Origin: Elizabethkingia sp. YR214
GTDB taxonomy: Bacteria > Bacteroidota > Bacteroidia > Flavobacteriales > Weeksellaceae
Assembly: GCF_003058195.1 (NCBI RefSeq)
Contig: NZ_QBUH01000008.1
Location: forward strand, 62,001 to 126,000
Length of the DNA: 64,000 nt
Direction: 5' to 3'
The notes beneath the pieces were generated by a model. The model was not told the origin of the DNA. It was given only the letters and a program-made list of their open reading frames with translations, and made no database searches. The position numbers were made by a program, and so were the translations under genes. Positions within the stretch are counted from its first letter, which is position 1, and the number at the start of each line of letters is the position of its first letter. Positions 54,057-63,044 of this stretch are shown in pieces.

Positions 54057-54527
54057 ATGAGTTATGTAACCAAAGAAGGTTTAGAAAAAATGAAGACCGA
54101 ACTAGAGCAGTTGGAAACCATTGAAAGACCAAAAATTACACAACAGATTGCAGAAGCTCGCGATAAAGGTGATTTATCTGAAAACGCAGAATACGATGCA
54201 GCTAAAGAAGCCCAAGGAATGCTGGAAATGAGAATTTCTAAGCTAAAAGATACTATTGCTACTTCAAAGGTAATTGATGAAAGTCAGTTAGATACTTCAA
54301 AAGTATCCATCTTATGTACTGTGAAGCTTAAAAATAATGGAACTAAGCAAATGCAAACATTTACTTTAGTACCAGATAATGAGAGTGACCTGAAGTCAGG
54401 TAGAATCTCAGTAAATACACCTATTGCTAAAGGACTGTTAGGTAAAGTTGTTGGTGAAACAGCAGAAATTACTTTACCAAACGGAAACAAGTTATCGTTT
54501 GAAGTATTAGAAATTAGCTTAAACTAA
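54057..54527 (+). CDS. greA: Transcription elongation factor GreA
   Basis: The 156 aa protein rescues backtracked RNA polymerase by stimulating transcript cleavage. The N-terminal coiled coil (residues 1-75) carries ARDKGDLSENAEYDAAKEAQ, whose acidic tip (D/E) contacts the polymerase active site. The C-terminal FKBP-like domain ends TLPNGNKLSFEVLEI. The HIT gene follows after 11 bp. Confidence 0.96.
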   Translation: MSYVTKEGLEKMKTELEQLETIERPKITQQIAEARDKGDLSENAEYDAAKEAQGMLEMRISKLKDTIATSKVIDESQLDTSKVSILCTVKLKNNGTKQMQTFTLVPDNESDLKSGRISVNTPIAKGLLGKVVGETAEITLPNGNKLSFEVLEISLN

Positions 54528-54538
54528 ATAGTATAATT

Positions 54539-54928
54539 ATGAGCAGCATTTTCACCAAAATAGTTAACGGAGAAATCCCTGCATACAAAATAATGGAGGA
54601 TGAAAAGCATTTAGCTTTTCTGGATGTAATGCCTTTAGTGGAAGGACATACATTAGTAATTCCTAAAAAAGAGATTGATCTTATTTTCGATCTGGATTCA
54701 GAAGAATTTAAAGAACTTTTCAGTTTTGCACAAAAAGTAGCCAAAAAAGTTGGTGCTGCAATTCCGTGCAAAAGAGTAGGAGTAGCTGTTATAGGTTTGG
54801 AAGTTCCACATGCTCATATTCATTTAGTACCGCTTCAACATTTACATGATATCGATTTCTCCAGAGAGCGATTGAAATTATCACCTGAAGAATATCAAAA
54901 AATTCAAGAAAAAATTGCAAATGCTTAG
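54539..54928 (+). CDS. HIT family nucleotide hydrolase/transferase
   Basis: The 129 aa Hint-like protein has the histidine-triad signature AHIHLVPLQH (HxHxH preceded by PHAH at about residues 96-105) and the N-terminal IFTKIVNGEIPAYKIMED. Members hydrolyse nucleoside phosphoramidates or related nucleotides. Its stop codon lies inside the following terminator hairpin. It is co-transcribed with greA. Confidence 0.93.
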   Translation: MSSIFTKIVNGEIPAYKIMEDEKHLAFLDVMPLVEGHTLVIPKKEIDLIFDLDSEEFKELFSFAQKVAKKVGAAIPCKRVGVAVIGLEVPHAHIHLVPLQHLHDIDFSRERLKLSPEEYQKIQEKIANA

Positions 54929-54946
54929 ATTTTTCTAAGCATTTTT
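54919..54946 (+). terminator. Terminator of greA-HIT
   Basis: AAATGCTTAGA pairs with TCTAAGCATTT around a 4 nt T loop, followed by TTG. The HIT stop codon is in the left arm. Confidence 0.8.
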
Positions 54947-54972
54947 GCATCATAAAATCAAAATAAATTTAG

Positions 54973-56163
54973 ATGAATCCTAACCAATGTTCTTTTTGTG
55001 GAAGAAAAAGAGAGGAAGTTGAAATATTAGTGTCAGGTAATAGTGGTTATATCTGTAATAACTGTATAGAACAGGCTCATGCAATGATTGCAGGTTCTGG
55101 GAAAAATTCACTTAGCCCTGCAGATTACGATATAGATGATCTGAAAAAGCCAAGAGAGATCAAAGAATTTCTGGATGACTATGTTATAGGTCAGGATCAG
55201 GCGAAGAAACAATTATCCATTGCGGTATACAACCATTATAAAAGGTTGATGCATGCTGGTAATGCTGACAGAGAAGTAGAATTGGAGAAGTCTAATATAC
55301 TAATGGTTGGTGAAACCGGAACAGGTAAAACATTATTAGCAAAAACAATTGCAAAAGAACTTAATGTACCTTTTTGTATTGTAGATGCTACAATTCTTAC
55401 AGAAGCAGGCTATGTAGGAGAAGATGTGGAAAGTATTCTTTCCAGACTTTTGATGGTAGCCGACTATGATGTAGAAAGAGCCGAGAGAGGAATTGTTTTT
55501 GTAGATGAAATAGACAAAATCGCAAGAAAGTCTGATAATCCTAGTATTACCAGAGACGTTTCCGGAGAGGGTGTTCAACAAGGTTTGTTGAAACTTCTGG
55601 AAGGTAGTATTGTAAATGTACCACCACAAGGAGGAAGAAAACACCCGGATCAGAAATATATTCAGGTAAATACTCAGAATATCCTGTTTATTGCAGGTGG
55701 TGCTTTTGATGGTATTAAAGAGATCATTGAAAGAAGACTAAATAAGCAGGCCATCGGTTTTAGCAGTGAGAAAATCAATAAAAAGGACGATGAGGAATAT
55801 ATCCTGGAAAATATTAATGCTATTGACCTTAGGAGCTTTGGATTAATTCCTGAACTTTTAGGACGTTTCCCTATCATTACTCACCTTGATAAGCTTACAA
55901 AAGATACGATGATTCGTATTATGAAAGAACCTAAAAATTCAATCATTAATCAGTTTATAGAATTGTTCAGAATGGATAATGTTAAGCTTGAATTTACAGA
56001 TGAAGCTATCGAGGCTATTGTTGAAGCTACAATGGAAAAAGGATTAGGTGCCAGAGGTTTGAGAGGAACTACAGAAAAGGTTCTGGAAGATTATATGTAT
56101 GATATTGATCAGACTTCTGAAGTTATCCTGACAAAAGAAGATATAGAAGGTAAACTGAAATAA
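54973..56163 (+). CDS. clpX: ATP-dependent Clp protease ATPase subunit ClpX
   Basis: The 396 aa AAA+ unfoldase feeds substrates to ClpP. An N-terminal zinc-binding domain has CSFCGRKREE and CNNCIEQAH (four Cys). Walker A is GETGTGKTLLAKT, Walker B VFVDEIDKIA, and GYVGEDVES is the pore-1 loop; the sensor-2 region GLGARGLRGTTEK closes it. clpP is not adjacent. Confidence 0.97.
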   Translation: MNPNQCSFCGRKREEVEILVSGNSGYICNNCIEQAHAMIAGSGKNSLSPADYDIDDLKKPREIKEFLDDYVIGQDQAKKQLSIAVYNHYKRLMHAGNADREVELEKSNILMVGETGTGKTLLAKTIAKELNVPFCIVDATILTEAGYVGEDVESILSRLLMVADYDVERAERGIVFVDEIDKIARKSDNPSITRDVSGEGVQQGLLKLLEGSIVNVPPQGGRKHPDQKYIQVNTQNILFIAGGAFDGIKEIIERRLNKQAIGFSSEKINKKDDEEYILENINAIDLRSFGLIPELLGRFPIITHLDKLTKDTMIRIMKEPKNSIINQFIELFRMDNVKLEFTDEAIEAIVEATMEKGLGARGLRGTTEKVLEDYMYDIDQTSEVILTKEDIEGKLK

Positions 56164-56193
56164 GTATATCTGAAAAAAAACTTAATACGTTGT

Positions 56194-56220
56194 AAAACCT
56201 ACAGAAATGTAGGTTTTTTT
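56194..56220 (+). terminator. Terminator after clpX
   Basis: AAAACCTACA pairs with TGTAGGTTTT around GAAA, followed by a run of T. Confidence 0.88.
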
Positions 56221-56234
56221 TATAACTTTAGGTC

Positions 56235-57515
56235 ATGAAAAAGAATTTCTTAACGATAGCACTATTAGGGCTGTTTTCGATGACATCGGCTCAGTTTACT
56301 GTTCAGGTGGGAGTCCCTTCAGATTTTAAAGCGGATAACGCGTTTCTTTACTCTTATAACGGCTCCAAAGAGGTTATAGCAGCTAGCGGAACAAAATCTG
56401 CTAATGGTTGGAATTTTAAGGTAGATACGCCTTATTCCGGTCTAATGAAGGTTTACTTTCCGGATGCTAATACAGCTTTTATGCTAATTTCCGAAAACGG
56501 AAATGTTACTGCAAAGACAGCACTGACAAATAATAAAATTTCGAGTGTAGAATTTTCGGATAATGCCAATAAGCTATTCGCAGATTATCAAGGAATAGCA
56601 AAAAAGAAGGAGCAGATCCTTCCGGTATTGCTCCAGATGCAAAACTTCTATGAGCCAAATTCAGAATTTGGAATGGCTATGAAAAAAGAGATATCTAAGC
56701 TTTCTGCATACAAAGATGGAGATATGGGACAATATCCTTTTTTAAAGTTTTATACTCAAAATCTTCAGAAATATGTAGATGGAAATCAGGCACTGAAACA
56801 GGAAGATTATATAAAGTTTATCAACAATTCACCTGAATATCTTGAATCTTCAGCGCAAATCCGACAGGTGCTTTACAATTACCTTTCATATTCCAAGAAA
56901 GAAACTATTAATAATGATGTTGAAAAGTTACTAAAAACTGTAGATGTAGAATCTCCAAGAGGGCAGATGGTATTATCTGAACTTATTGACTTCTTCGACA
57001 TCTATGGAATGGAGGAATTAAAGAATAAATATCTTACAGAGGCTAAAGCATTAAAATGTACGATTTCAGATCGTTTAACGGCTACTATTAAGTCCAACGA
57101 GAATGTGATGCTGGGAAAAATATTGCCAGATTACAAATTTACGAATCCTCTAAATACCACAGCTAAGTCGTTGCATGATGTAAAAGCTAAGAAAAAGCTT
57201 ATTATGTTCTGGTCTTCTACATGTTCTCATTGTGAGGCCGAATTACCTAAAATTATTGAAAATTATAAAGCATTACAGGCAAACGGAGTTCAGGTTATTG
57301 GATTATCTTTAGATTCTGATCCAGCTTCTTATAATAACAGAGTAAAATCTCTTCCTTGGATTAATGATAGTGAGCTGAAAGGCTGGAGTAGCAGTGTTTC
57401 AGAGCTTTATAACGTTCACGCAACGCCAACATATTTCCTTTTGGACGCAGGAAATAAAATTATCGCCAAACCAAACAACTTTTCTGAAGCTTTATCTTTA
57501 ATAAAAGTGAAATAA
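56235..57515 (+). CDS. Periplasmic TlpA-like thioredoxin-fold protein
   Basis: The 426 aa exported protein (signal about residues 1-19) has an N-terminal beta domain and a helical linker (together about residues 20-290). A C-terminal thioredoxin fold with FWSSTCSHCEAELPK supplies a CSHC redox motif, and THATPTYFLLD includes the cis-Pro. It resembles Bacteroidota TlpA/ResA-type thiol-disulphide oxidoreductases. It may keep periplasmic proteins or cytochromes reduced. The start follows the clpX terminator by 14 bp. Confidence 0.85.
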   Translation: MKKNFLTIALLGLFSMTSAQFTVQVGVPSDFKADNAFLYSYNGSKEVIAASGTKSANGWNFKVDTPYSGLMKVYFPDANTAFMLISENGNVTAKTALTNNKISSVEFSDNANKLFADYQGIAKKKEQILPVLLQMQNFYEPNSEFGMAMKKEISKLSAYKDGDMGQYPFLKFYTQNLQKYVDGNQALKQEDYIKFINNSPEYLESSAQIRQVLYNYLSYSKKETINNDVEKLLKTVDVESPRGQMVLSELIDFFDIYGMEELKNKYLTEAKALKCTISDRLTATIKSNENVMLGKILPDYKFTNPLNTTAKSLHDVKAKKKLIMFWSSTCSHCEAELPKIIENYKALQANGVQVIGLSLDSDPASYNNRVKSLPWINDSELKGWSSSVSELYNVHATPTYFLLDAGNKIIAKPNNFSEALSLIKVK

Positions 57516-57518
57516 ATT

Positions 57519-57548
57519 TTGGTGAGTTGTAAATATTTTCTATATTTG
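57519..57548 (+). promoter_or_regulatory. Promoter of the tRNA-Met pair
   Basis: TTG (57519-57521), 19 bp spacer and TATATTTG (57541-57548) are a full match to the flavobacterial consensus. The mature tRNA begins 12 bp downstream. Confidence 0.85.
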
Positions 57549-57560
57549 CACCACCAAAAC

Positions 57561-57634
57561 GGCGAGGTAGCTCAGGTGGTTAGAGCGTTGGATTCATAAC
57601 CCAAAGGTCACGGGTTCAAGTCCCGTCTTCGCTA
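57561..57634 (+). tRNA. tRNA-Met (CAU), elongator-type
   Basis: A 74 nt cloverleaf: acceptor GGCGAGG/CTTCGCT with discriminator A, anticodon CAT at 57595-57597, T-loop TTCAAGT with stem ACGGG/CCCGT. The anticodon stem has an A-C mismatch next to the loop. No CCA is encoded. A tRNA-Ile2 (lysidine-modified CAU) identity cannot be excluded from sequence alone. Confidence 0.88.
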
Positions 57635-57662
57635 CAAAGTCTTCGGAAGACAAAAGATACAT

Positions 57663-57735
<73 letters not shown>

Positions 57736-57737
57736 CT

Positions 57738-57773
57738 AAAAAGAGAATCAGATTATTCTGATTCTCTTTTTTT
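57738..57773 (+). terminator. Terminator of the tRNA operon
   Basis: AAAAAGAGAATCAGA pairs with TCTGATTCTCTTTTT around a 4 nt loop and is followed by T residues. Confidence 0.88.
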
Positions 57774-57900
57774 ATGCTTAAAAAGTGGATCTATTTGCAA
57801 TAATGGGGTTTTCATAGATATAAACTTACCCATATAACCGTCTAATCGATTTTATTTATAATTTCTATAGGAATAAAAATGTTTTTTTATTTTAAAATAC

Positions 57901-57930
57901 TTGTTTATATCTGAAATTTTTGTACTTTTA
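57901..57930 (+). promoter_or_regulatory. Promoter before the candidate small RNA
   Basis: TTG (57901-57903), 19 bp spacer and TACTTTTA (57923-57930, one mismatch from TAnnTTTG). No ORF follows on this strand. Confidence 0.5.
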
Positions 57931-57936
57931 CATCGC

Positions 57937-58030
57937 TTTAATCGGGTATCCTATTGCCCACGAAGCAATAAATTTTTTTTCATCATTTGTGTTTTTGGGA
58001 TTGCATCTATTGGTGCAATCCTTTTTCTTT
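57937..58030 (+). ncRNA. Candidate small RNA
   Basis: The stretch after the promoter has no coding potential but two hairpins with T tracts: TATTGC/GCAATA (57952-57957 and 65-70) followed by a T8 run, and GGATTGCA/TGCAATCC (57998-58005 and 58014-58021) followed by TTTTTCTTT. The second overlaps the 3' end of the convergent DUF3810 gene and has no T tract in that gene's direction. RNA length would be about 45 or 95 nt. Family unknown. Confidence 0.4.
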
Positions 58031-59068
58031 ATGGTGATCTAATAGTAAGTAAATGAAGTAGTTATAGGTGATACTTCCATCCTGTCTGTTACTTTTCAGA
58101 AAAAGGTTGTTGGTAAAAGAGAAAAAATCCTGAGCCTTTCCTTCATGATCTTTATAGAATTTTTTTTCAGTCTTATAATCATTCATTAACTCTTTTGGGA
58201 GATTTTTTAGGAAATTTTTACTGTATTTCAAGTCTTTTTTAGATATATTGAATAATATTGTCTTCAGAGCATACCAGTAAGCACTGTATTTTAGCTCATA
58301 ACTGGAGGAATTCTCTCCTATAATAAAAGCTATAAAGTTTGCTTCCTCCTCTCTGGCAAAGCCTATCTGATGTGCTGTTTCGTGAGAGAGTGTAAATGGA
58401 GTGTAGGTAGGCGGTAATTCTGGATTGTATTGCGATTCGGAGCTGAAAGGATTGTAATAGCCCAGAATACCTGTGTAGCTCATAACGCTTTTATAAAGGC
58501 TTGGCTTTAGCGAAATATCAATACTGTTGCCTTTTCCATATATATGAGCAATTGTTTGCTGTTGTGCCTTTATTTCTGCTTCCAAAGCTGTCTGAGATTC
58601 TATCCGAAAAGATTCTGAAGGATGAGCTTTACGAAGTATAATGCATTGCTGTAGGTAATATTCTGCAAGAGGCTTTAATTTTTCGGTATCAATCGTCTGT
58701 ATTTTGTCTCTGCTTAATAAGGGCTTCTGAAAATATAACATTCCCCATAAAGATTGGTATACGAAATATAAAATATTGATACTAATCAGTAAGATTAACA
58801 ATGCCCTTTTCCTGCTTTTTTTTCTGATGGATAATACAGCTATGACAATCAAAAAAATACTCAGAAGCAGATAAAATGCATCCCCTGTAGAAAAGAGAAT
58901 ATGCTTAATAATTCCTACCCGGATCTTCTGAGTTGCAGAAAATAATTTCTCAAAAAACAATACACCCTTCTCCGTCTTAGATAGCAGAAAGAATATAAAA
59001 AATTGGGCAAGCCAAAGGCCTGCCCAAAATCTTTTCTTATATATCAGCTTATTCTTAGTGTCCACCAC
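58007..59068 (-). CDS. DUF3810 putative membrane zinc protease
   Basis: The product is about 353 aa. Three hydrophobic segments in the first 120 residues precede a soluble domain with LSHETAHQIGFAREEEANF, a zinc-peptidase-like HExxH followed by EExxN. No ATG exists near the start: the open frame begins at TTG 59092, while GTG 59068 or 59065 reduces the overlap with the transporter stop to about 11-14 bp and is preferred. Substrate unknown. Confidence 0.72.
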   Translation of the reverse strand: MVDTKNKLIYKKRFWAGLWLAQFFIFFLLSKTEKGVLFFEKLFSATQKIRVGIIKHILFSTGDAFYLLLSIFLIVIAVLSIRKKSRKRALLILLISINILYFVYQSLWGMLYFQKPLLSRDKIQTIDTEKLKPLAEYYLQQCIILRKAHPSESFRIESQTALEAEIKAQQQTIAHIYGKGNSIDISLKPSLYKSVMSYTGILGYYNPFSSESQYNPELPPTYTPFTLSHETAHQIGFAREEEANFIAFIIGENSSSYELKYSAYWYALKTILFNISKKDLKYSKNFLKNLPKELMNDYKTEKKFYKDHEGKAQDFFSFTNNLFLKSNRQDGSITYNYFIYLLLDHHKEKGLHQ

Positions 59069-60497
59069 CTGCAGCTGTTTTTTCGAGATCAATACCTTGG
59101 CTCTTCAGGATTCCTTTTACCTTAATTGCATAGAAGATTAGGTATAGGAAACATACTACATCTACAATATAGCTTAAATGTATACCTATTGAATCTGCAA
59201 GGTAACCCTGTAGCGGAGCAATTAGCCCTCCACCCATAATCATCATGATAAGGAAGTTAGAACCTTCATTGGTATGCTTACCAAGTCCTGCAATTGCCAA
59301 GGCAAAAATACAAGGCCAAAGCGTACTACAGAATAATCCCACACTTGTATAAGCGTATACGGATACCATTCCGGAAGAAAGCATACCGATAACTAATGCC
59401 GTTATACCCATGAAAGAGAAGATCATTAGCATTCTTGCCGGATTACCTTTGGAAAGGATATCTGCAATGATCATAACAAGGATAATTGCAGGATAAATTT
59501 TGAAAGGAGTCAGATCGTGCTGTGCAATAGCATTTACAGCAAGGAAAACACCAAAAGCCAGATAAGGCGCAATGAATTTTGCGATTTTTAGTGTCATTCC
59601 CTGTAGGTTAAATGCGCCTACAGCACCACTCCAACGACCGATCATCATACTTGCCCAGTATAGGGAGATAAACGGAGCAACATCTTTTGTATGGAAACCT
59701 AATTCTTTTTCCATATATGCAGGAAGATTACTTGCTGTTGCAACTTCTACACCTACATATAAGAATATAGCAACCATCCCCAATACTAATTGTGGGTATT
59801 TTAGTACAGAAGAACGAGGTTGTTGTATTTCATTAGCTTCTTCTACTTCATGTGTTTCAGTAACACTTGGAAGTGAAGAGAATTTCAGGAATATAGCAGC
59901 TAAAACAAAAGCTGCACCTAGTACCAGATAAGGGATTTTAACACTTTCAATATCTGCATTTTCATTTGCTGCAGCTGCAGATCCGAAGATGGCGAAAGCA
60001 ACAACTAATGGACCGATAGTGGTACCGAAGTTATTAATACCTCCGGCCATTGTCAAACGCTGAGAACCTGTTTGTGCTGGTCCAATCGCAATCGCTAGCG
60101 GGTTGGCTACGGTCTGTTGTAAAGAGAAACCTAATCCTACTACGAAAAGCGCTGTAATCATTAATGGGAATGAATGTGCATTCGCTGCAGGGATAAAGAT
60201 TAAAGATCCCGCTGCAGATATTAAAAGGCCTAAGATAAGACCGTTTTTATATCCCATTTTGTTTAATACATCGTATTTTAAAATTTTCGATATCGCTAAG
60301 TATAATAATGTTCCTACCGTATAAGCGATATAGTAGGCAGATGCTACAAGTTGGCTTTGGAAATTAGTAAGGTCAAATGCCTTTTTGAAAACGGGGATCA
60401 GAATATCATTACTGGCTGCAACAAAGCCCCAAAAGAAAAAAACCACGATGAGCGACGCAAATTGTCCCCAATTGGTTTTATTACGGTAATCGAACAT
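59055..60497 (-). CDS. FHS-family sugar MFS transporter
   Basis: The 480 aa inner-membrane protein has 12 predicted helices and resembles the fucose:H+ symporter subfamily (FHS). Landmarks are FFFWGFVAASNDILIPVFKK, ASAYYIAYTVGTLLY and the QQTVANPLAIAIGP loop. It probably imports glucose, GlcNAc or a related sugar by proton symport. Its stop is overlapped by the DUF3810 start. Glycosidases elsewhere in the window would supply such sugars, which is only contextual. Confidence 0.88.
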   Translation of the reverse strand: MFDYRNKTNWGQFASLIVVFFFWGFVAASNDILIPVFKKAFDLTNFQSQLVASAYYIAYTVGTLLYLAISKILKYDVLNKMGYKNGLILGLLISAAGSLIFIPAANAHSFPLMITALFVVGLGFSLQQTVANPLAIAIGPAQTGSQRLTMAGGINNFGTTIGPLVVAFAIFGSAAAANENADIESVKIPYLVLGAAFVLAAIFLKFSSLPSVTETHEVEEANEIQQPRSSVLKYPQLVLGMVAIFLYVGVEVATASNLPAYMEKELGFHTKDVAPFISLYWASMMIGRWSGAVGAFNLQGMTLKIAKFIAPYLAFGVFLAVNAIAQHDLTPFKIYPAIILVMIIADILSKGNPARMLMIFSFMGITALVIGMLSSGMVSVYAYTSVGLFCSTLWPCIFALAIAGLGKHTNEGSNFLIMMIMGGGLIAPLQGYLADSIGIHLSYIVDVVCFLYLIFYAIKVKGILKSQGIDLEKTAAGGGH

Positions 60498-60534
60498 ATT
60501 TATTAGTTTTTGTTAAAATTAAATTTAGTTAACA

Positions 60535-60542
60535 CAAATATA
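60535..60542 (-). promoter_or_regulatory. -7 element of the FHS transporter gene
   Basis: On the minus strand TATATTTG matches TAnnTTTG, 37 bp before the transporter ATG. A TTG (minus strand, 60560-60558) is only 15 bp away, slightly short. Confidence 0.5.
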
Positions 60543-60544
60543 GA

Positions 60545-61270
60545 TTATTTATTTATACAAATGCTTTTGTACATTAATTCGAACGCATTTTTTTTCATTT
60601 CATCCTTACTTTCATTGGGTTGTAATATATCATTTAAGATTACTTTTACTTTTCCGGGATGGCCTTTTCCGCTGTCAAACGGAAACATCTCTTTCAGCCC
60701 GATGAATGTATATACAGCAATGGGGAAGTGGTGTTTAGAAGATAGGGTGAATGCTCCATCCTTAAACTCATCCAGTACAATAGATGTGTCATCCGGAACT
60801 CCGCCTTCAGGGTAGATTACAATATTCTGTCCTTCATTCATTCTTTGGGCGCATCTGCGGTATACATCCGTTCGGCTTCTCATACTTGTGCGGTCTACCA
60901 TTACACATATCCTTTTATATATAGTACCGAATATGGGAATCTTTACCAGTTCCTTTTTTCCGACAAAACAAATAGGATGTTTGGGATGTAATATGCACAT
61001 TAGCATAATATCCATGACAGAAGTATGGTTGGAGACAAATACATATTTTTTTTGGGGATCGATAACCTTTCCTGTTGGTGATGTTAGCTCGTATCGAAAT
61101 CCCATACCATAGAAAAGCATTATACACCATATGCGCATGAAAAAATAACACGCTCTGAAAGTCTTTGGACTAAAAGAAAGTGGATATACTAAAAGCCCGC
61201 AAAGTACAGTGGCAATAATAACAATAATAAGGAACCAAATTCGCCAGAGATAATTAAGAAGCTTTGTCAT
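60545..61270 (-). CDS. 1-acyl-sn-glycerol-3-phosphate acyltransferase (PlsC-type)
   Basis: The 241 aa membrane-associated enzyme has one to two N-terminal helices and the acyltransferase motifs in order: NHTSVMD (NHx4D), GTIYKRICVMVDRTS and VIYPEGGVPDD (the EGG form of EGTR). It adds the second fatty acid to lysophosphatidate in phospholipid synthesis. GtrA lies 11 bp upstream on the same strand. Confidence 0.9.
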   Translation of the reverse strand: MTKLLNYLWRIWFLIIVIIATVLCGLLVYPLSFSPKTFRACYFFMRIWCIMLFYGMGFRYELTSPTGKVIDPQKKYVFVSNHTSVMDIMLMCILHPKHPICFVGKKELVKIPIFGTIYKRICVMVDRTSMRSRTDVYRRCAQRMNEGQNIVIYPEGGVPDDTSIVLDEFKDGAFTLSSKHHFPIAVYTFIGLKEMFPFDSGKGHPGKVKVILNDILQPNESKDEMKKNAFELMYKSICINK

Positions 61271-61281
61271 TACTATTATTT

Positions 61282-61740
61282 TCAGCCGTTAAAGATAACC
61301 CTCTTTTTAATACTAAAATTAAGTACAGAAATAATAACAATCGCCAAAGCCTTGCTGAAGATAATCGGACTTAGTACATAAATACCCAGATCAATCGGAT
61401 CGTGGAAAAGATTGTTGAAAAGAAGATTAAATACAATAAGGCTTAGGATTGTTGAAATAAACGAAACCACCATAAAGTATGTAAACTCCTTTTTCTTAGA
61501 GTGTTTACCTCTTTCGAACACAAACCAAATGCTCAGAAAATAATTGAAAATAATAGCACAGGTTGTGGAAAAAATATTACTAAGCGGATAAGAAATTCCG
61601 TGCCATTTAGTTTCAGCCGGAATATATTCAGGAATATAATAACTGAAGACTTTCATAAGCCCAATCTCTACAATAGCGCTCAGTCCACCCGCAATAATGA
61701 AAAATAATATTTGCTTTTGTTTAATTATAAATGCAACCAT
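61282..61740 (-). CDS. GtrA family membrane protein
   Basis: The 152 aa protein has four predicted transmembrane helices and typical GtrA layout (IAGGLSAIVEIGLMKVFSYY near the start, NYFLSIWFVFERGKH in the middle). GtrA-like proteins move lipid-linked sugars or support cell-surface glycan assembly. It is co-directional with, and 11 bp upstream of, the plsC-type gene. Confidence 0.85.
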   Translation of the reverse strand: MVAFIIKQKQILFFIIAGGLSAIVEIGLMKVFSYYIPEYIPAETKWHGISYPLSNIFSTTCAIIFNYFLSIWFVFERGKHSKKKEFTYFMVVSFISTILSLIVFNLLFNNLFHDPIDLGIYVLSPIIFSKALAIVIISVLNFSIKKRVIFNG

Positions 61741-61806
61741 TAAAAAATGAAATTGTGCAAATGTAAGGCTTAATGTTAAAATGTAATAAGTGTATGTTAA
61801 AATTGA

Positions 61807-61835
61807 TTGCCGAATGAAAAATATTTCTACATTTA
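61807..61835 (+). promoter_or_regulatory. Promoter of the 61.9 kb gene
   Basis: TTG (61807-61809), 18 bp spacer and TACATTTA (61828-61835, one mismatch from TAnnTTTG), 28 bp before the ATG. Confidence 0.55.
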
Positions 61836-61863
61836 ACTATACGCAACCCAAAATAGCAAACAG

Positions 61864-62127
61864 ATGAAAACTTCCGTTAATTCAGATAAATTCATGAAAT
61901 ACCAGGATAAAATCCGGGAATTGGAGGATCAGAGCCCCCGATTTAAACAGGTTTTTGCAGAATATGAAATTTTTTCAAGAGAATTATGGAATTTGGAAAC
62001 CAGTGATGACGGCGAGCCAGTTCCTGATGATTTTCTGGATGCTTTACATTTGCAAATGTCTTATTTGGAGGACGAAATAAAGGACTGGTTACAATACAGA
62101 GAAGAATCTGATACAGAAGTCGTATAA
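61864..62127 (+). CDS. Small conserved acidic protein, unknown
   Basis: The 87 aa protein is acidic and predicted helical (KYQDKIRELEDQSPRFKQV, then DALHLQMSYLEDEIKDWLQY). It has no signal peptide. A family name is not recognised, but it looks like a conserved flavobacterial protein, and the promoter before it supports expression. The GlcNAc-kinase-like gene follows after 33 bp. Confidence 0.6.
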   Translation: MKTSVNSDKFMKYQDKIRELEDQSPRFKQVFAEYEIFSRELWNLETSDDGEPVPDDFLDALHLQMSYLEDEIKDWLQYREESDTEVV

Positions 62128-62160
62128 TTTTTTTAATTTAGCGTCTTAAAAATTTTATAC

Positions 62161-63030
62161 ATGATAGCAATTGTAGACGGTGGCTCTACTAAATGCGACT
62201 GGGTGATTCTTAAAGCTTCAGGAGAAGAAGTCCTGAGAACAACAACTAAAGGATTCAATCCCAATAACACAGCAGCGCATTTAATTCCTGTAGAAATCAA
62301 CAAAAATGAAGACCTTGAAAAAATAAAAGAAGACATCAAATATGTATTTTTTTATGGTTCGGGTTGCGGAGTAGAAGAGAATTGTATCATTGTACGGGAA
62401 CAACTTCAGGTAGTTTTTACAAAAGCAGATATTCTGGTTAAAGAGGACCTTTTAGGAGCAGCCTACGCTGTTTACAGAGGAAAGCCTACAATGGTTTGTA
62501 TTCTAGGTACTGGTTCCAACTCATGTTACTTCGACGGAAAAGATATTAAAGTAGAATTGCCTTCACTAGGATTCCTTCTTGGGGACGATGGTGCAGGAAG
62601 CTCTATGGGAAAACGTATTGTGAAGAATTTCTTTATGAAAAAATTACCGCCATCACTAGAGCGCGAGTTTATAAAAGAATACCCTGAACTAAACATAGAA
62701 TTGCTTCTGCAGAAAATGTATCATGAAAATACTATGGTAAATGCATACTTTGCAGAGTTTAACAAGTTTGTGGCTAAATGGAAAGAACATCCGTTTATCC
62801 AGAATCTTATTTATGAAGAATTCAAAAACTATATAGAGTTCCAGCTTCTGCCTTATGGCGAAGTAAAAGATGCTGAAATTAGTTTTATTGGTTCCATTGC
62901 TTATGTATATGGTGACATCCTGAAAACGGTTACAGCTCAGTATAATCTGAATTTTGGAATAATTGTGCAACGTCCGATCGTTAATCTGGTACAATACCAT
63001 GTGGATCACATCTTTCCAACTTTAAAATAA
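62161..63030 (+). CDS. BadF/BadG/BcrA/BcrD ATPase family, N-acetylglucosamine-kinase-like
   Basis: The 289 aa ASKHA-fold protein has the phosphate-1 motif IVDGGSTKCDW at the start, ILGTGSNS (phosphate-2) and LLGDDGAGSSMGKR (adenosine motif). These match bacterial GlcNAc kinase-like members of the BadF family. It probably phosphorylates an amino sugar during recycling. It is followed 14 bp later by maeB. Confidence 0.85.
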   Translation: MIAIVDGGSTKCDWVILKASGEEVLRTTTKGFNPNNTAAHLIPVEINKNEDLEKIKEDIKYVFFYGSGCGVEENCIIVREQLQVVFTKADILVKEDLLGAAYAVYRGKPTMVCILGTGSNSCYFDGKDIKVELPSLGFLLGDDGAGSSMGKRIVKNFFMKKLPPSLEREFIKEYPELNIELLLQKMYHENTMVNAYFAEFNKFVAKWKEHPFIQNLIYEEFKNYIEFQLLPYGEVKDAEISFIGSIAYVYGDILKTVTAQYNLNFGIIVQRPIVNLVQYHVDHIFPTLK

Positions 63031-63044
63031 TAAAATAAAAATTA

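Noticed and set aside
57635-57662. Small hairpin (GTCTTC/GAAGAC) between the tRNA genes taken as a terminator
   Set aside because: It has no T tract; it is more likely a processing spacer in a two-tRNA transcript.
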